The notes beneath the pieces were generated by a model. It saw only the letters and a list, made by a program, of their open reading frames with translations. It was not told the DNA's origin and searched no databases. DNA of 64,000 nucleotides from CAYZFD01 sp964477735 (GTDB lineage: Bacteria; Bacteroidota; Bacteroidia; Flavobacteriales; Flavobacteriaceae): assembly GCA_964477735.1 (NCBI GenBank), contig CAYZFD010000004.1, forward strand, positions 1 through 64,000, given 5' to 3'. A program made the position numbers and the translations under genes. Position 1 is the first letter of the stretch. Each line of letters begins with the position of its first letter. Shown piece by piece: positions 42,678 through 52,036 of the stretch.

Positions 42678-43205
42678 ATGAATCCACTAGCTCCATTTAC
42701 ATTGGCTTTTGTGGGCCTGAAAGAAGGACAACATCAGTTCGATTTCAAATTAGATCAAACGTTCTTTGACGCTTTTGAGTATAGCGACTTTAACGAAGCC
42801 CTTTTCGATGTGGAGATCACGCTTTTAAAAAAAGCCACCCACCTCGAAATTGAAATTCAAACTATTGGAACTGTAGGCGTTCATTGTGACCTCACCAATG
42901 AACCCTTTAGGCTACCAATAGAAACTAAATTTCAATTATTGGTGAAGTTTGGAGACAGCCTTGATGACGACCACGAAGAACTGTTGATTCTTCCTCACGG
43001 ATCCCATCAGGTGGCCCTAGCACAATATATTTATGAAATGATCGTGTTGGCCGTTCCAACTAAACTGATTCATCCTGGAGTTGAAGATGGGAGTCTAAAG
43101 TCTGAAATACTTGATAGATTAAAAGAATGGGACATCAATCGTGAGCATCAAAACGATGACAATACAGATCCTCGTTGGGACTCACTAAAAAAATTATTAA
43201 AGTAA
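42678..43205 (+). CDS. DUF177 (YceD-like) family protein
   Basis: A 175-residue cytoplasmic protein of the DUF177/YceD family, which is nearly always encoded before rpmF and linked to ribosomal RNA maturation, though the mechanism is not established. Visible are the VHCDLTNEPFRLPIETKFQLL core, where family members often carry a CxxC-type element, here only one Cys, and an acidic C-terminal part EHQNDDNTDPRWD. The start at 42678 (MNPLAPFTLAF) fits the promoter position; a TTG 21 bases upstream lies in the promoter. Confidence 0.85.
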   Translation: MNPLAPFTLAFVGLKEGQHQFDFKLDQTFFDAFEYSDFNEALFDVEITLLKKATHLEIEIQTIGTVGVHCDLTNEPFRLPIETKFQLLVKFGDSLDDDHEELLILPHGSHQVALAQYIYEMIVLAVPTKLIHPGVEDGSLKSEILDRLKEWDINREHQNDDNTDPRWDSLKKLLK

Positions 43206-43216
43206 AATAAGGAACT

Positions 43217-43414
43217 ATGGCACATCCTAAGAGAAAAATATCGAAAACTCGTCGTGACAAACGACGCACCCATTACAAAGCAACGGTACCACAGATTGCT
43301 ACTTGTAAAACCACGGGCGAAACACATTTATATCACCGTGCACACTGGCACGAAGGAAAGTTATATTATCGCGGAAAAGTGTTGATTGACAATACAGAGA
43401 CTGCCGAAGCATAA
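43217..43414 (+). CDS. rpmF: 50S ribosomal protein L32
   Basis: A 65-residue basic protein, MAHPKRKISKTRRDKRRTHY, with the C-terminal HRAHWHEGKLYYRGKVLI segment. Zinc-binding CxxC pairs of the zinc-containing form are absent (a single Cys in ATCKTTG), so this is the zinc-free type common in Bacteroidetes. It follows DUF177 by 11 bases and is closed by a terminator. Confidence 0.96.
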   Translation: MAHPKRKISKTRRDKRRTHYKATVPQIATCKTTGETHLYHRAHWHEGKLYYRGKVLIDNTETAEA

Positions 43415-43433
43415 CAGCACACCAATACTGTAT

Positions 43434-43459
43434 AAACTCCCATTTTAGGGAGTTTTTTT
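43434..43459 (+). terminator. Intrinsic terminator after rpmF
   Basis: AAACTCCC pairs with GGGAGTTT (8 bp, loop ATTTTA) and is followed by a run of Ts. It separates rpmF from fabH. The next 120 bases up to fabH at 43580 are AT-rich and hold no clear promoter by my reading. Confidence 0.85.
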
Positions 43460-43579
43460 ATACCATAAAAACACCTCAAAAGTTAAAAAAATGTTTAGTT
43501 TTTGCTCAAAACCAATCATTTTTAGTAATTTTCCACCAAATTTAGTTCGTTTTTTAACAGAAGTTAGAAAATACTATTT

Positions 43580-44584
43580 ATGATTAAAACGACTGCTGCC
43601 ATTACGGCGATCGGTGCCTATGTGCCAGAATACACCCTCACCAATCGCGAGCTCGAGTCGCTGGTTGATACCACAGACGAGTGGATTACCACACGAACGG
43701 GAATCAAAGAAAGGCACATACTCAAAACACCAAACACAGGAACTTCCTACATGGCTACACTTGCTGCCCAACAACTCATCGAAAAGACAAACCTAGACCC
43801 AAAGTCCATCGACTTAGTGTTGGTGGCCACGGCCACTCCCGACATGCCCGTAGCTGCAACAGCAGCCAAAGTGGCCACAAACATTGGTGCGGTCAACGCT
43901 TTTTCTTATGACCTTCAGGCCGCCTGTTCTGGTTTTTTATTTGGTATGTCAACAGCAGCAGCCTTTATCGAATCGGGGCGCTATAAGAAAGTGTTGCTTA
44001 TTGGAGCAGATAAAATGTCGTCTATAGTAGATTACACCGATAGAACCACATGCATCATTTTTGGTGATGGCGCTGGAGCAGCGCTGTTCGAGCCCAATGA
44101 TGAAGGGCTAGGATTTCAGGACGAATATTTGCGTTCCGACGGCGAAGGCCAAGAGTTTTTAGGCATTAAGGCCGGAGGCTCAATACTTCCAGCCTCTAGC
44201 AGTACGGTTCAAAACAAGCAACATTACATATATCAAGAAGGAAAAACAGTTTTTAAATTTGCTGTTTCCAACATGGCAGATGCTTCTGAGCAAATCATGA
44301 AACGCAACAACCTGAGTCATGAAGACATCACTTTTTTAGTGCCTCATCAGGCCAACAAACGCATCATAGATGCCACGGCAAACCGCATGGGCTTGTCTTC
44401 GGACAAAGTTTTGATGAACATCGAACGATATGGCAACACCACCGCTGCCACACTCCCTTTATTACTCCACGACTATGAGTCGAAACTCAAAAAAGGCGAC
44501 AAGCTTGTTTTTGCCGCTTTTGGAGGAGGATTTACTTGGGGCGCCCTTTACCTAACTTGGGCCTATAACACAACAAAACAATAA
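43580..44584 (+). CDS. fabH: Beta-ketoacyl-ACP synthase III (FabH)
   Basis: FabH condenses an acyl-CoA primer with malonyl-ACP to start fatty acid synthesis. The 334-residue thiolase-fold protein has the complete catalytic triad: Cys116 in LQAACSGF, His256 in VPHQANKR and Asn286 in RYGNTTAAT. DEWITTRTGIKERH and FGDGAGAALF are other family blocks. It is followed after 8 bases by accB and then accC, so priming and malonyl-CoA supply are coordinated. Confidence 0.96.
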   Translation: MIKTTAAITAIGAYVPEYTLTNRELESLVDTTDEWITTRTGIKERHILKTPNTGTSYMATLAAQQLIEKTNLDPKSIDLVLVATATPDMPVAATAAKVATNIGAVNAFSYDLQAACSGFLFGMSTAAAFIESGRYKKVLLIGADKMSSIVDYTDRTTCIIFGDGAGAALFEPNDEGLGFQDEYLRSDGEGQEFLGIKAGGSILPASSSTVQNKQHYIYQEGKTVFKFAVSNMADASEQIMKRNNLSHEDITFLVPHQANKRIIDATANRMGLSSDKVLMNIERYGNTTAATLPLLLHDYESKLKKGDKLVFAAFGGGFTWGALYLTWAYNTTKQ

Positions 44585-44592
44585 CCATTATT

Positions 44593-45075
44593 ATGAATCT
44601 TAAAGAAATTCAACACCTCATTAAATTTGTAGCCAAATCTGGCGCAAGTGAAGTTAAACTCGAACTAGAAGATTTTAAAATCACCATCAAAACCACCGCT
44701 GATGCTGAGGGTAGAGCTCCCGAAGCTTTTGTGCAAGCACCTGTTTCTATACCCGTTTCGCCTGCAACCCCCCAAGCAGTTCCAGCAGCTCCAGCGCCAT
44801 CGTCAGCTGCTGCTCCCGCTTCTGAAGAGGACCAATACATTACGGTGAAGTCGCCTATCATTGGTACTTTCTACAGAAAACCTTCTCCCGACAAACCCAA
44901 CTTTGTTGAAGTGGGTCAGGACATAAAAGAAGGCGATGTGCTTTGTGTAATTGAAGCCATGAAGTTGTTCAACGAAATTGAATCGGAATTAACAGGTAAA
45001 ATTGTTAAAATTTTAGTCGATGATTCATCGCCCGTAGAATTCGATCAACCGCTCTTTTTGGTAGATCCTGCGTAA
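44593..45075 (+). CDS. accB: Acetyl-CoA carboxylase biotin carboxyl carrier protein
   Basis: A 160-residue carrier. An N-terminal helical region is followed by an Ala/Pro-rich flexible linker (residues ~40-78) and a biotinyl domain with EAMKLFNEIE, biotinylated at Lys124. KSPIIGTFYRKPSPDKPNF is the family block before it. The product carries carboxybiotin between AccC and the carboxyltransferase, whose genes are not in this window. Confidence 0.96.
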   Translation: MNLKEIQHLIKFVAKSGASEVKLELEDFKITIKTTADAEGRAPEAFVQAPVSIPVSPATPQAVPAAPAPSSAAAPASEEDQYITVKSPIIGTFYRKPSPDKPNFVEVGQDIKEGDVLCVIEAMKLFNEIESELTGKIVKILVDDSSPVEFDQPLFLVDPA

Positions 45076-45104
45076 TCACCTTCCAAAAACCATAAAATTA
45101 CATT

Positions 45105-46445
45105 ATGTTTTCAAAAATACTTGTGGCCAATAGGGGAGAAATTGCGCTCCGAATTATTCGTACCTGTCGAGAAATGGGTATCAAAACCGTGGCGGTTTAC
45201 TCTACGGCTGATATTGAAAGTTTGCATGTAAAGTTTGCCGACGAGGCCGTTTGTATTGGCCCCCCACCCAGTTCAGAATCCTATCTAAAGATTCCAAACA
45301 TCATTGCAGCCGCTGAAATCACCAATGCCGATGCCATTCATCCTGGGTATGGATTTTTATCAGAAAACGCTAAGTTTTCAAAAATTTGTGATGAGCACAA
45401 AATCAAATTTATTGGCGCTTCTTGCGAAATGATCAATAAAATGGGCGACAAAGCCACAGCCAAAGCCACTATGAAGGCTGCTGGCGTACCTACAATTCCA
45501 GGTTCTGAAGGAATTTTGAATTCCTTCAATGAAGCCAAAACAGTGGCCAAAAAAATTGGTTATCCCGTAATGCTCAAAGCTACCGCTGGTGGTGGTGGTC
45601 GTGGGATGCGTGCCGTTTGGAAAGAAGCAGACCTTCAAAAAGCATGGGATAGTGCACGACAAGAGTCTAAAGCCGCTTTTGGTAACGACGGCATGTATAT
45701 GGAGAAACTTATAGAAGAACCCCGGCACATTGAAATTCAGGTAGTGGGAGACGCTAAAGGAAAGGCCTGTCATTTGTCTGAGCGGGATTGTTCAGTTCAG
45801 CGACGTCACCAAAAACTGACCGAAGAAACGCCTTCTCCATTCATGACTGACAAACTTCGAAAGAAAATGGGAGAGGCAGCCGTTAAAGCTGCCGAATACA
45901 TCAAATATGAAGGAGCTGGAACGGTAGAGTTCTTGGTGGACAAACACCGTAATTTCTATTTTATGGAAATGAACACACGGATTCAGGTTGAACACCCTAT
46001 CACAGAGCAAGTCATTGATTATGATTTAATTTGTGAGCAAATAAAAGTGGCTGCGGGAATTCCAATTTCTGGCGTGAATTACACGCCTAAGTTACATGCC
46101 ATTGAATGTAGAATTAATGCGGAGGATCCTTATAATGATTTTCGACCATCACCAGGAAAAATCACCAACTTACACACTCCAGGTGGGCATGGAATTAGGC
46201 TTGACACCCATGTTTATAGTGGATATACGATTCCGCCAAATTATGATTCCATGATTGCCAAATTGATTACAACAGCGCAAACACGAAAGGAGGCCATTGA
46301 CAAAATGAAGCGGGCCCTAGATGAGTTTGTCATTGAAGGCATCAAAACAACCATTCCGTTCCATAGAAAATTGATGGAGCATCCAGATTATGTAGCTGGA
46401 AATTATACCACTAAGTTTATGGAAGATTTTTCGATGGAGGACTAA
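45105..46445 (+). CDS. accC: Acetyl-CoA carboxylase biotin carboxylase
   Basis: The 446-residue ATP-grasp enzyme carboxylates biotin on AccB. Motifs: ILVANRGEIALRIIRTC, HPGYGFLSENAKF, the Gly-rich ATP loop KATAGGGGRGMR, RDCSVQRRHQKLTEETPSP, and EMNTRIQVEHPITE with the catalytic residues. Normal length. It is 29 bases after accB and terminated by a bidirectional hairpin. Confidence 0.97.
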   Translation: MFSKILVANRGEIALRIIRTCREMGIKTVAVYSTADIESLHVKFADEAVCIGPPPSSESYLKIPNIIAAAEITNADAIHPGYGFLSENAKFSKICDEHKIKFIGASCEMINKMGDKATAKATMKAAGVPTIPGSEGILNSFNEAKTVAKKIGYPVMLKATAGGGGRGMRAVWKEADLQKAWDSARQESKAAFGNDGMYMEKLIEEPRHIEIQVVGDAKGKACHLSERDCSVQRRHQKLTEETPSPFMTDKLRKKMGEAAVKAAEYIKYEGAGTVEFLVDKHRNFYFMEMNTRIQVEHPITEQVIDYDLICEQIKVAAGIPISGVNYTPKLHAIECRINAEDPYNDFRPSPGKITNLHTPGGHGIRLDTHVYSGYTIPPNYDSMIAKLITTAQTRKEAIDKMKRALDEFVIEGIKTTIPFHRKLMEHPDYVAGNYTTKFMEDFSMED

Positions 46446-46446
46446 A

Positions 46447-46472
46447 AAAACCGCTGAAAAGCGGTTTTCTTT
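46447..46472. terminator. Bidirectional terminator between accC and the prolyl oligopeptidase gene
   Basis: AAAACCGC and GCGGTTTT (8 bp, loop TGAAAA) followed by T-rich sequence on the plus strand and by a run of Ts on the minus strand. It can stop both convergent transcription units. Confidence 0.85.
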
Positions 46473-48611
46473 TTATCCTTTATTTTTTCCAATTTCTTGA
46501 GGCAAGACTTCAAAGCCCATATTGTAGAGTGTAAACCCAAAGATGTCGGCATATTGTTCTATGGTTTTGCTCACTGGAGTTCCAGCTCCATGCCCTGCAT
46601 TGGTTTCAATGCGAATGAGCACGGGAGCCTTTCCCGACTGTTTTTCTTGAAGGTGAGCAGCAAATTTAAAAGAATGTGCTGGAACCACTCTATCATCATG
46701 ATCCCCGGTTGTCACTAGGGTAGCGGGGTAGAGTGTACCTGCCTTTACATTGTGTACGGGGGAATAAGCTTTAAGGTATTCAAACATTTCGGGTGATTGA
46801 TCAGCGGTTCCATAATCATAGGCCCAACCAGCACCAGCAGTGAACGTGTGATAGCGCAACATGTCTAGAACGCCCACAGCGGGCAAGGCCACTTTCATGA
46901 GTTCTGGCCTTTGCGTCATAGTAGCACCCACTAAGAGCCCACCATTTGACCCTCCTCTGATCGCCAAAAATTCGGGTGAGGTATATTGCTGTTCAATGAG
47001 ATATTCAGCGGCAGCAATAAAGTCGTCAAATACATTTTGCTTGTTCATTTGGGTACCCGCCAAATGCCATACCTTCCCATACTCTCCCCCGCCTCTTAAA
47101 TTGGGGACTGCATAAACACCTCCTTGCTCCATCCAAACAGCATTGGTGATGCTAAAAGAAGGGGTGAGACTAATGTTAAATCCGCCATAACCATAAAGCA
47201 TGGTGGGGTTTTTCCCATTAAGTTTAAGGCCTTTTTTATAGGTGATGATCATGGGGACTTTGGTGCCGTCTTTTGAGCTATAAAATACTTGCTTGGATTC
47301 GTATTGGCTGGCGTCAAAGTCAATACTAGGTTGCCAATAAATTTCATATTTCCCCGTTTCTGGATCGAAAAGATATGTGGTGCCTGGAGTGTGGTAATTT
47401 GAAAACGAAAAATAAAGCGGATTTTGCGTGGCCTTACCTCCAAAACCACCTGCACTGCCCACTCCGGGTAGCTCGATTTCGCGGATGCGTTTTCCTTCTA
47501 GATTGTATTGGATTACTTTCGAGATGGCATCTACCATATATTCTGCAAAAAAATAGCCACTGCCACTGCTTGGGCTGAGCACATGTTCTGTTTGCGGAAT
47601 CACATCGACCCAATGTTTGGGTGTTGGTTTTTGGATGGTTGCTTTGACGATACGTTTATTGGGGGCATCAAAGTTTGTGACAAAAAACAAATCATCTCCC
47701 TGCGACGTAATGAGGTAGGTGTCAGAGTCATAATGATCAACAACGGTTTGAAGCTTGGCTTTGGGGTCATTTAAATCTTGAATAAACAATTTGTTACCCG
47801 AAGTTGAAGTGCTGGCACTAATTAACAAATAGCGTCCGTCTTCGCTCACCGATCCGCCCACGTAGCGGTGTTTTTTGGATGCCGTGCCGCCATAAATCAG
47901 TTGATCGTTTTTTTGAGCACTACCAAGTTTGTGATAATAGAGTTTGTGCTGATCGGTTTTGGCACTGAGCTCACTTCCTTTAGGCTTATCGTAGGATGCA
48001 TAATAAAATCCTTCATTTCCTTTCCATGAAATGCCACTGAACTTCACATCGACTAGGGTGTCTTCAATGATTTCTTTTGTTTCGGCATTCATCACAATAA
48101 TCTTACGCCAATCGCTACCTCCTTCTGAAATCGAATAGGCGGCTAGTTTCCCATTTTTTGAAAAACTAAGACCAGCCAATGAAGTGGTGCCGTCTTCAGA
48201 AAACGTGTTAGGATCTAGGAAAACTTCTGGATCTTGATTTTCTTTTCTTCGATAAACGACATACTGGTTTTGCAAACCATCGTTTTTATAGAAATAAGTG
48301 TAGCCACCCTCCTCAAAAGGGGCAGAAAGTTTTTCGTAATTCCAGAGGGTTTCGAGTCTTGATTTAAGCGATTCTCTGAATGGAATCTGATCTAAATACC
48401 CAAAAGTGACTTCATTTTGACGACTCACCCAATCTTCGGTTTCCTCTGATCGATCGTCTTCTAACCAACGATAGGGGTCGGCAACTTCAATATTGTGATA
48501 CACATCGACCACAGCATCTTTTTTGGTTTCAGGATAGGTCATTTGAGTTGAATTGTGTTGGCAGGCTAAAAATAGCATAGCAACCAGTGTAGATAACAAA
48601 GTAGTTTTCAT
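46473..48611 (-). CDS. Prolyl oligopeptidase family (S9A) lipoprotein
   Basis: A 712-residue serine peptidase. Lipobox LFLAC (Cys17) shows export as a lipoprotein. A seven-bladed propeller (~70-430) precedes an alpha/beta-hydrolase domain with catalytic Ser in GGSNGGLLVG, Asp in GDHDDRVVPAHSF and His in TNAGHGAG. It cleaves short peptides after proline, probably in the periplasm or at the outer membrane. The start at 48611 gives the lipoprotein signal. It is monocistronic and ends at the bidirectional terminator. Confidence 0.94.
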   Translation of the reverse strand: MKTTLLSTLVAMLFLACQHNSTQMTYPETKKDAVVDVYHNIEVADPYRWLEDDRSEETEDWVSRQNEVTFGYLDQIPFRESLKSRLETLWNYEKLSAPFEEGGYTYFYKNDGLQNQYVVYRRKENQDPEVFLDPNTFSEDGTTSLAGLSFSKNGKLAAYSISEGGSDWRKIIVMNAETKEIIEDTLVDVKFSGISWKGNEGFYYASYDKPKGSELSAKTDQHKLYYHKLGSAQKNDQLIYGGTASKKHRYVGGSVSEDGRYLLISASTSTSGNKLFIQDLNDPKAKLQTVVDHYDSDTYLITSQGDDLFFVTNFDAPNKRIVKATIQKPTPKHWVDVIPQTEHVLSPSSGSGYFFAEYMVDAISKVIQYNLEGKRIREIELPGVGSAGGFGGKATQNPLYFSFSNYHTPGTTYLFDPETGKYEIYWQPSIDFDASQYESKQVFYSSKDGTKVPMIITYKKGLKLNGKNPTMLYGYGGFNISLTPSFSITNAVWMEQGGVYAVPNLRGGGEYGKVWHLAGTQMNKQNVFDDFIAAAEYLIEQQYTSPEFLAIRGGSNGGLLVGATMTQRPELMKVALPAVGVLDMLRYHTFTAGAGWAYDYGTADQSPEMFEYLKAYSPVHNVKAGTLYPATLVTTGDHDDRVVPAHSFKFAAHLQEKQSGKAPVLIRIETNAGHGAGTPVSKTIEQYADIFGFTLYNMGFEVLPQEIGKNKG

Positions 48612-48678
48612 GCGAATACAATTTAGAAACAGCTGTGAAGTTACTAAAAAGTTTCGTCCTCAAAAAATTAGAATTAAC

Positions 48679-49668
48679 CTAAACCAGTCCTTTATGTAAT
48701 AGGTATTCAGCGATTTGAACTGTGTTGGTGGCAGCTCCTTTGCGCAAATTGTCTGCAACGATCCACATGTTGAGTCCGTTTTCTTGAGATTCATCTCTTC
48801 GAATTCTACCTACCAAAACTTCATCTTTTCCATGCGCAAAAAGTGGCATAGGATAAATGCCATTTTTGGGGTCATCTTGAACCTCAACCCCTGGTGTTGC
48901 TTCGAGTAAGGCGCGAACCTTTTCTAAGGTAAAAGCTTGGTTAAAAGTGAGGTTAACAGCTTCGCTATGACCACCCACAACAGGGATTCTAATGGCTGTG
49001 GCGGTCACGTTTACACTGTCGTCTTGTAGAATCTTTTTGGTCTCCCTAACCAGTTTCATTTCTTCCTTTGTGTATCCATTTTCTTCAAAAACATCACACT
49101 GAGGCAAGGCATTTCGATGAATGGGGTAGGGATAGGCTTTTTCGCCCTCTATACCTTGGTATTCGTTTTCTAACTGCTGGACGGCTTTTACGCCAGTTCC
49201 TGTAATGGACTGGTAGGTAGATACAACCACCCTTTTGATACCAAAAGCCTTATGAAGTGGCGCCAAGGCCATTACCATTTGGATGGTAGAGCAGTTGGGG
49301 TTGGCAATGATTTTATCCTCTTTAGTGAGCAAGTTCGCATTGATTTCGGGAACTATCAATTTTTTTGAAGCATCCATTCTCCATGCCGACGAATTGTCGA
49401 TGACTGTGGTCCCTACGGCAGCAAATTTGGGTGCCCATTCGAGCGAGGTTCCGCCACCGGCCGAAAACAAAGCCACGTTGGGGCGTGCTGCAACAGCAGC
49501 CTCTAAACCAATAACCTCGTATGTTTTGCCCTGAAAGTCAATCTTTTTACCCACTGATCTTTCTGAAGCCACCAACATCAACTCAGTGATAGGAAGCGAG
49601 CGTTCTGCCAAAACATCTAGCATGACCTGACCGACCATTCCTGTGGCTCCAACAACTGCTAATTTCAT
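48679..49668 (-). CDS. asd: Aspartate-semialdehyde dehydrogenase
   Basis: Reduces aspartyl phosphate to aspartate semialdehyde for lysine/diaminopimelate, threonine and methionine synthesis. The 329 residues have the Rossmann motif VGATGMVGQVML, the catalytic Cys126 in NPNCSTIQ, and GGHSEAVNL near the C-terminus. A good promoter precedes it, so it is probably a single-gene unit. Confidence 0.96.
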   Translation of the reverse strand: MKLAVVGATGMVGQVMLDVLAERSLPITELMLVASERSVGKKIDFQGKTYEVIGLEAAVAARPNVALFSAGGGTSLEWAPKFAAVGTTVIDNSSAWRMDASKKLIVPEINANLLTKEDKIIANPNCSTIQMVMALAPLHKAFGIKRVVVSTYQSITGTGVKAVQQLENEYQGIEGEKAYPYPIHRNALPQCDVFEENGYTKEEMKLVRETKKILQDDSVNVTATAIRIPVVGGHSEAVNLTFNQAFTLEKVRALLEATPGVEVQDDPKNGIYPMPLFAHGKDEVLVGRIRRDESQENGLNMWIVADNLRKGAATNTVQIAEYLLHKGLV

Positions 49669-49688
49669 AGTGTTTTATTTTAAGGGCA

Positions 49689-49718
49689 CAAATGTAGTTA
49701 TTCGGGATGGGTTGACAA
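49689..49718 (-). promoter_or_regulatory. Promoter of asd
   Basis: On the minus strand TTG (49718-49716), 19 bases, then TACATTTG (49696-49689): both elements match. The ATG at 49668 is 20 bases downstream. Confidence 0.55.
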
Positions 49719-49755
49719 GAATAAACCTAGGATATATCAAAAATATAACAAAAAG

Positions 49756-50166
49756 TTATTTTTTTAACAAATCGCGTATTTCTTTCAGCAGCTCTTCTTG
49801 GGTTGGTTTGGCAGGTGGGGGCGGTGTGACTTCTTTCTTTTTGGATTTTTCGTAGGCCCGTAGGAGTATAAAAATAGCAAATCCAATGATGACAAAATCA
49901 ACAACTGTTTGAATAAAAGCGCCATAACCGATAGCCACTTCGTTTTGCAAAACCTCACCAGCTTCGTTTTGAGTGGCCTCGATGAGCACCCATTGGAGTT
50001 CATTAAAGTTTACTTTTCCCAGCAACAGGCCAATGGGGGGCATCAAGACTTGTTTGGTAAAGGCCGTGACGATTTTGCCAAAGGCTGCACCAATTACAAC
50101 AGCCACAGATAAGTGAACAATATCTCCTTTTAGAAGGAATTTTTTAAAATCATGAAAGAAACCCAT
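49756..50166 (-). CDS. mscL: Large-conductance mechanosensitive channel MscL
   Basis: A 136-residue channel that opens under membrane tension and releases solutes on osmotic downshift. The N-terminal helix MGFFHDFKKFLLKGDIVHL, the pore helix with VVIGAAFGKIVTAFTK, the second membrane helix VDFVIIGFAIFILLRA and the charged C-terminal bundle with PTQEELLKEIRDLLKK are all present. Normal length for the family. Confidence 0.96.
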   Translation of the reverse strand: MGFFHDFKKFLLKGDIVHLSVAVVIGAAFGKIVTAFTKQVLMPPIGLLLGKVNFNELQWVLIEATQNEAGEVLQNEVAIGYGAFIQTVVDFVIIGFAIFILLRAYEKSKKKEVTPPPPAKPTQEELLKEIRDLLKK

Positions 50167-50214
50167 AGTGTTAGATTTTAGGGATTAGGAAAGATTAAAA
50201 ATAATAAAAAAAAT

Positions 50215-51306
50215 TCAGCAATCTATAACCACCCTTTTTATTCGCGCTGCTAAGGCTGTGAGTATTTCGTAAGAAATAGTGCTGGCTTGTTTTGCAAACT
50301 GTTGTGCACCCTTTGCAGGACTTTCTCCAAAAACGACTACTTCGTCTCCTTCTTCACATTGAATTTCTGTGACATCAACCATCACCATATCCATGCAAAC
50401 ATTGCCAAGTATGGGTGCTTGTTGGCCTTTAATCCAAACAGTTCCTACACCTTTTCCATAGCGCCGGCTTAGGCCGTCTGCATGCCCTATGGGCAAGGTA
50501 GCAACCCGAGTATGTGTTGTGGCCACGAATCCTTTATTATAGCCAACACTATCGCCTGTTTTGAGCTGATGAATTTGAGAAATCAAAGTTTTTACGCAGA
50601 CCACAGGCTTCAATTGCTGGTCGATTTTTGGATCATTTCCATAGCCATATAAGCCTATCCCCGAGCGCACCATATCATATTGAGCTTCGGGATAATTGAG
50701 AATTCCAGAGCTGTTGAGGAGGTGCCTAAAAGCAGTTTTTGGAAAAAGTTTTTGAAGAGTGTCAAAAGTTTGAATTTGTTTTTGCATAAACGCTCTTTCC
50801 TTTAGATCTTCTGTTGCGGCCAAGTGCGAAAAAACGGATTTGATGTTGAGGGGGGCTTTAGAAATTTGCGCCAATAGATTTGGAATTTCATCGGGATTGA
50901 AGCCGAGCCTGTTAAGTCCTGTATTGATTTTGACATGTATGGGGAAAGGCTCGTCTAATGGTGTAAGTTTGAAAACAGCCTCTAGCAATCTTTTGGAATA
51001 AATGGCTGGTTCGAGCCGATTTTCAAAGGCCAACTCCAATTGTGAAATTTGTGGATGAAGCACTAAGATAGGTGTTTTAATACCTGCATTTCGCAAGATA
51101 ATTCCTTCAGATACAAAAGCAACTGCAAAATAATCGACCCCTTCTTTTTCTAAACATTGCGTCACGGCTATGGCATCACTTCCATAAGCCACAGCTTTCA
51201 CAACCGCCATGATGCGGGTTTTTGGGCGAATTTTTGATCTAAAAAAGGCCAAGTTGTGTTTGAGATGGCCTAGCCGAATCTCAACAGTTGTTTCTGTTGT
51301 TTTCAA
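50215..51306 (-). CDS. alr: Alanine racemase
   Basis: The PLP enzyme makes D-alanine for peptidoglycan. The 363-residue protein has the PLP lysine Lys37 in MAVVKAVAYGSDA, where the usual Asn-Ala-Tyr-Gly-His motif is altered to Val-Ala-Tyr-Gly-Ser, INTGLNRLGF, MVRSGIGLYGY, and the second catalytic Tyr region VGYNKGF with GHADGLSRRYG. It overlaps tdk by 4 bases (ATGA). It is a free-standing enzyme, not fused to MurF. Confidence 0.95.
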   Translation of the reverse strand: MKTTETTVEIRLGHLKHNLAFFRSKIRPKTRIMAVVKAVAYGSDAIAVTQCLEKEGVDYFAVAFVSEGIILRNAGIKTPILVLHPQISQLELAFENRLEPAIYSKRLLEAVFKLTPLDEPFPIHVKINTGLNRLGFNPDEIPNLLAQISKAPLNIKSVFSHLAATEDLKERAFMQKQIQTFDTLQKLFPKTAFRHLLNSSGILNYPEAQYDMVRSGIGLYGYGNDPKIDQQLKPVVCVKTLISQIHQLKTGDSVGYNKGFVATTHTRVATLPIGHADGLSRRYGKGVGTVWIKGQQAPILGNVCMDMVMVDVTEIQCEEGDEVVVFGESPAKGAQQFAKQASTISYEILTALAARIKRVVIDC

Positions 51307-51950
51307 CGATTCTTCTTTTTGGAATGGCCAGTGACTTCCTCGGCCGATTGAACAGGGATTTCGCGAACCCTTTCTTTAAGCATAGCCTTATAAAAAGCCG
51401 CCCTGCTAAGGGGTTCATATTCTTCGGTTTCGCCCAACATTACTAGGGCATCATTTTCGGATTTTCTAAAACTATATTGAGCCAAATTTCCTGTTCGGGT
51501 GCAGATGGCATGTACTTTGGTTACATATTCTGCAGTGGCCATGAGCGCAGGCATAGGACCAAATGGATTCCCTTTAAAATCCATATCCAAGCCTGCTACA
51601 ATTACACGAATGCCTTTGTTGGCCAAATCATTGCACACACTCACAATTTCGTTATCAAAAAACTGTGCTTCATCTATACCCACCACATCACAGTTGTCGG
51701 CCAATATTCGAATGTTGGCCGCTGCTGGCACTGGGGTGGATAGGATTTCGTTTTCATCATGAGACACTACTTTGTCGTCCTCATAGCGCGTATCGATGCT
51801 AGGTTTAAAAATTTCAACTTTTTGTTTGGCAAATTTTGCGCGTTTCAAACGGCGAATCAATTCTTCAGTTTTTCCTGAAAACATTGAACCACAGATCACT
51901 TCGATCCATCCAAATTGCTCTTTTTGATTGACTGTATTTTCAAGAAACAT
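51303..51950 (-). CDS. tdk: Thymidine kinase (type II)
   Basis: Phosphorylates thymidine with ATP for dTTP salvage. From ATG 51950 it has 215 residues: Walker A GSMFSGKTEEL (residues 21-31), VGIDEAQFFD, and the substrate lasso region GETEEYEPLSRAAFY. The second domain, which in most type II enzymes holds zinc by two CxxC pairs, has AICTRTGN with one Cys only, so zinc may be absent or reduced, as in other Bacteroidetes proteins as I remember them. The open frame extends to 52055 but homology begins at MFLENTV. Confidence 0.95.
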   Translation of the reverse strand: MFLENTVNQKEQFGWIEVICGSMFSGKTEELIRRLKRAKFAKQKVEIFKPSIDTRYEDDKVVSHDENEILSTPVPAAANIRILADNCDVVGIDEAQFFDNEIVSVCNDLANKGIRVIVAGLDMDFKGNPFGPMPALMATAEYVTKVHAICTRTGNLAQYSFRKSENDALVMLGETEEYEPLSRAAFYKAMLKERVREIPVQSAEEVTGHSKKKNR

Positions 51951-52036
51951 TTCGTACTTTTCAAGTCCTAAAACCTTTCGGTTGTTCGTGCAGCATAAAG
52001 GTCTAACAATTTTGTGTAATGACAAAAAACAAGTGA

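Noticed and set aside
43460..43579. Possible small RNA between the rpmF terminator and fabH
   Set aside because: The stretch is AT-rich without a clear promoter or second hairpin; it is more likely the fabH leader.
45378..45773. Open frame of 131 codons on the minus strand
   Set aside because: It is antisense to accC, and its residues show no recognisable domain.
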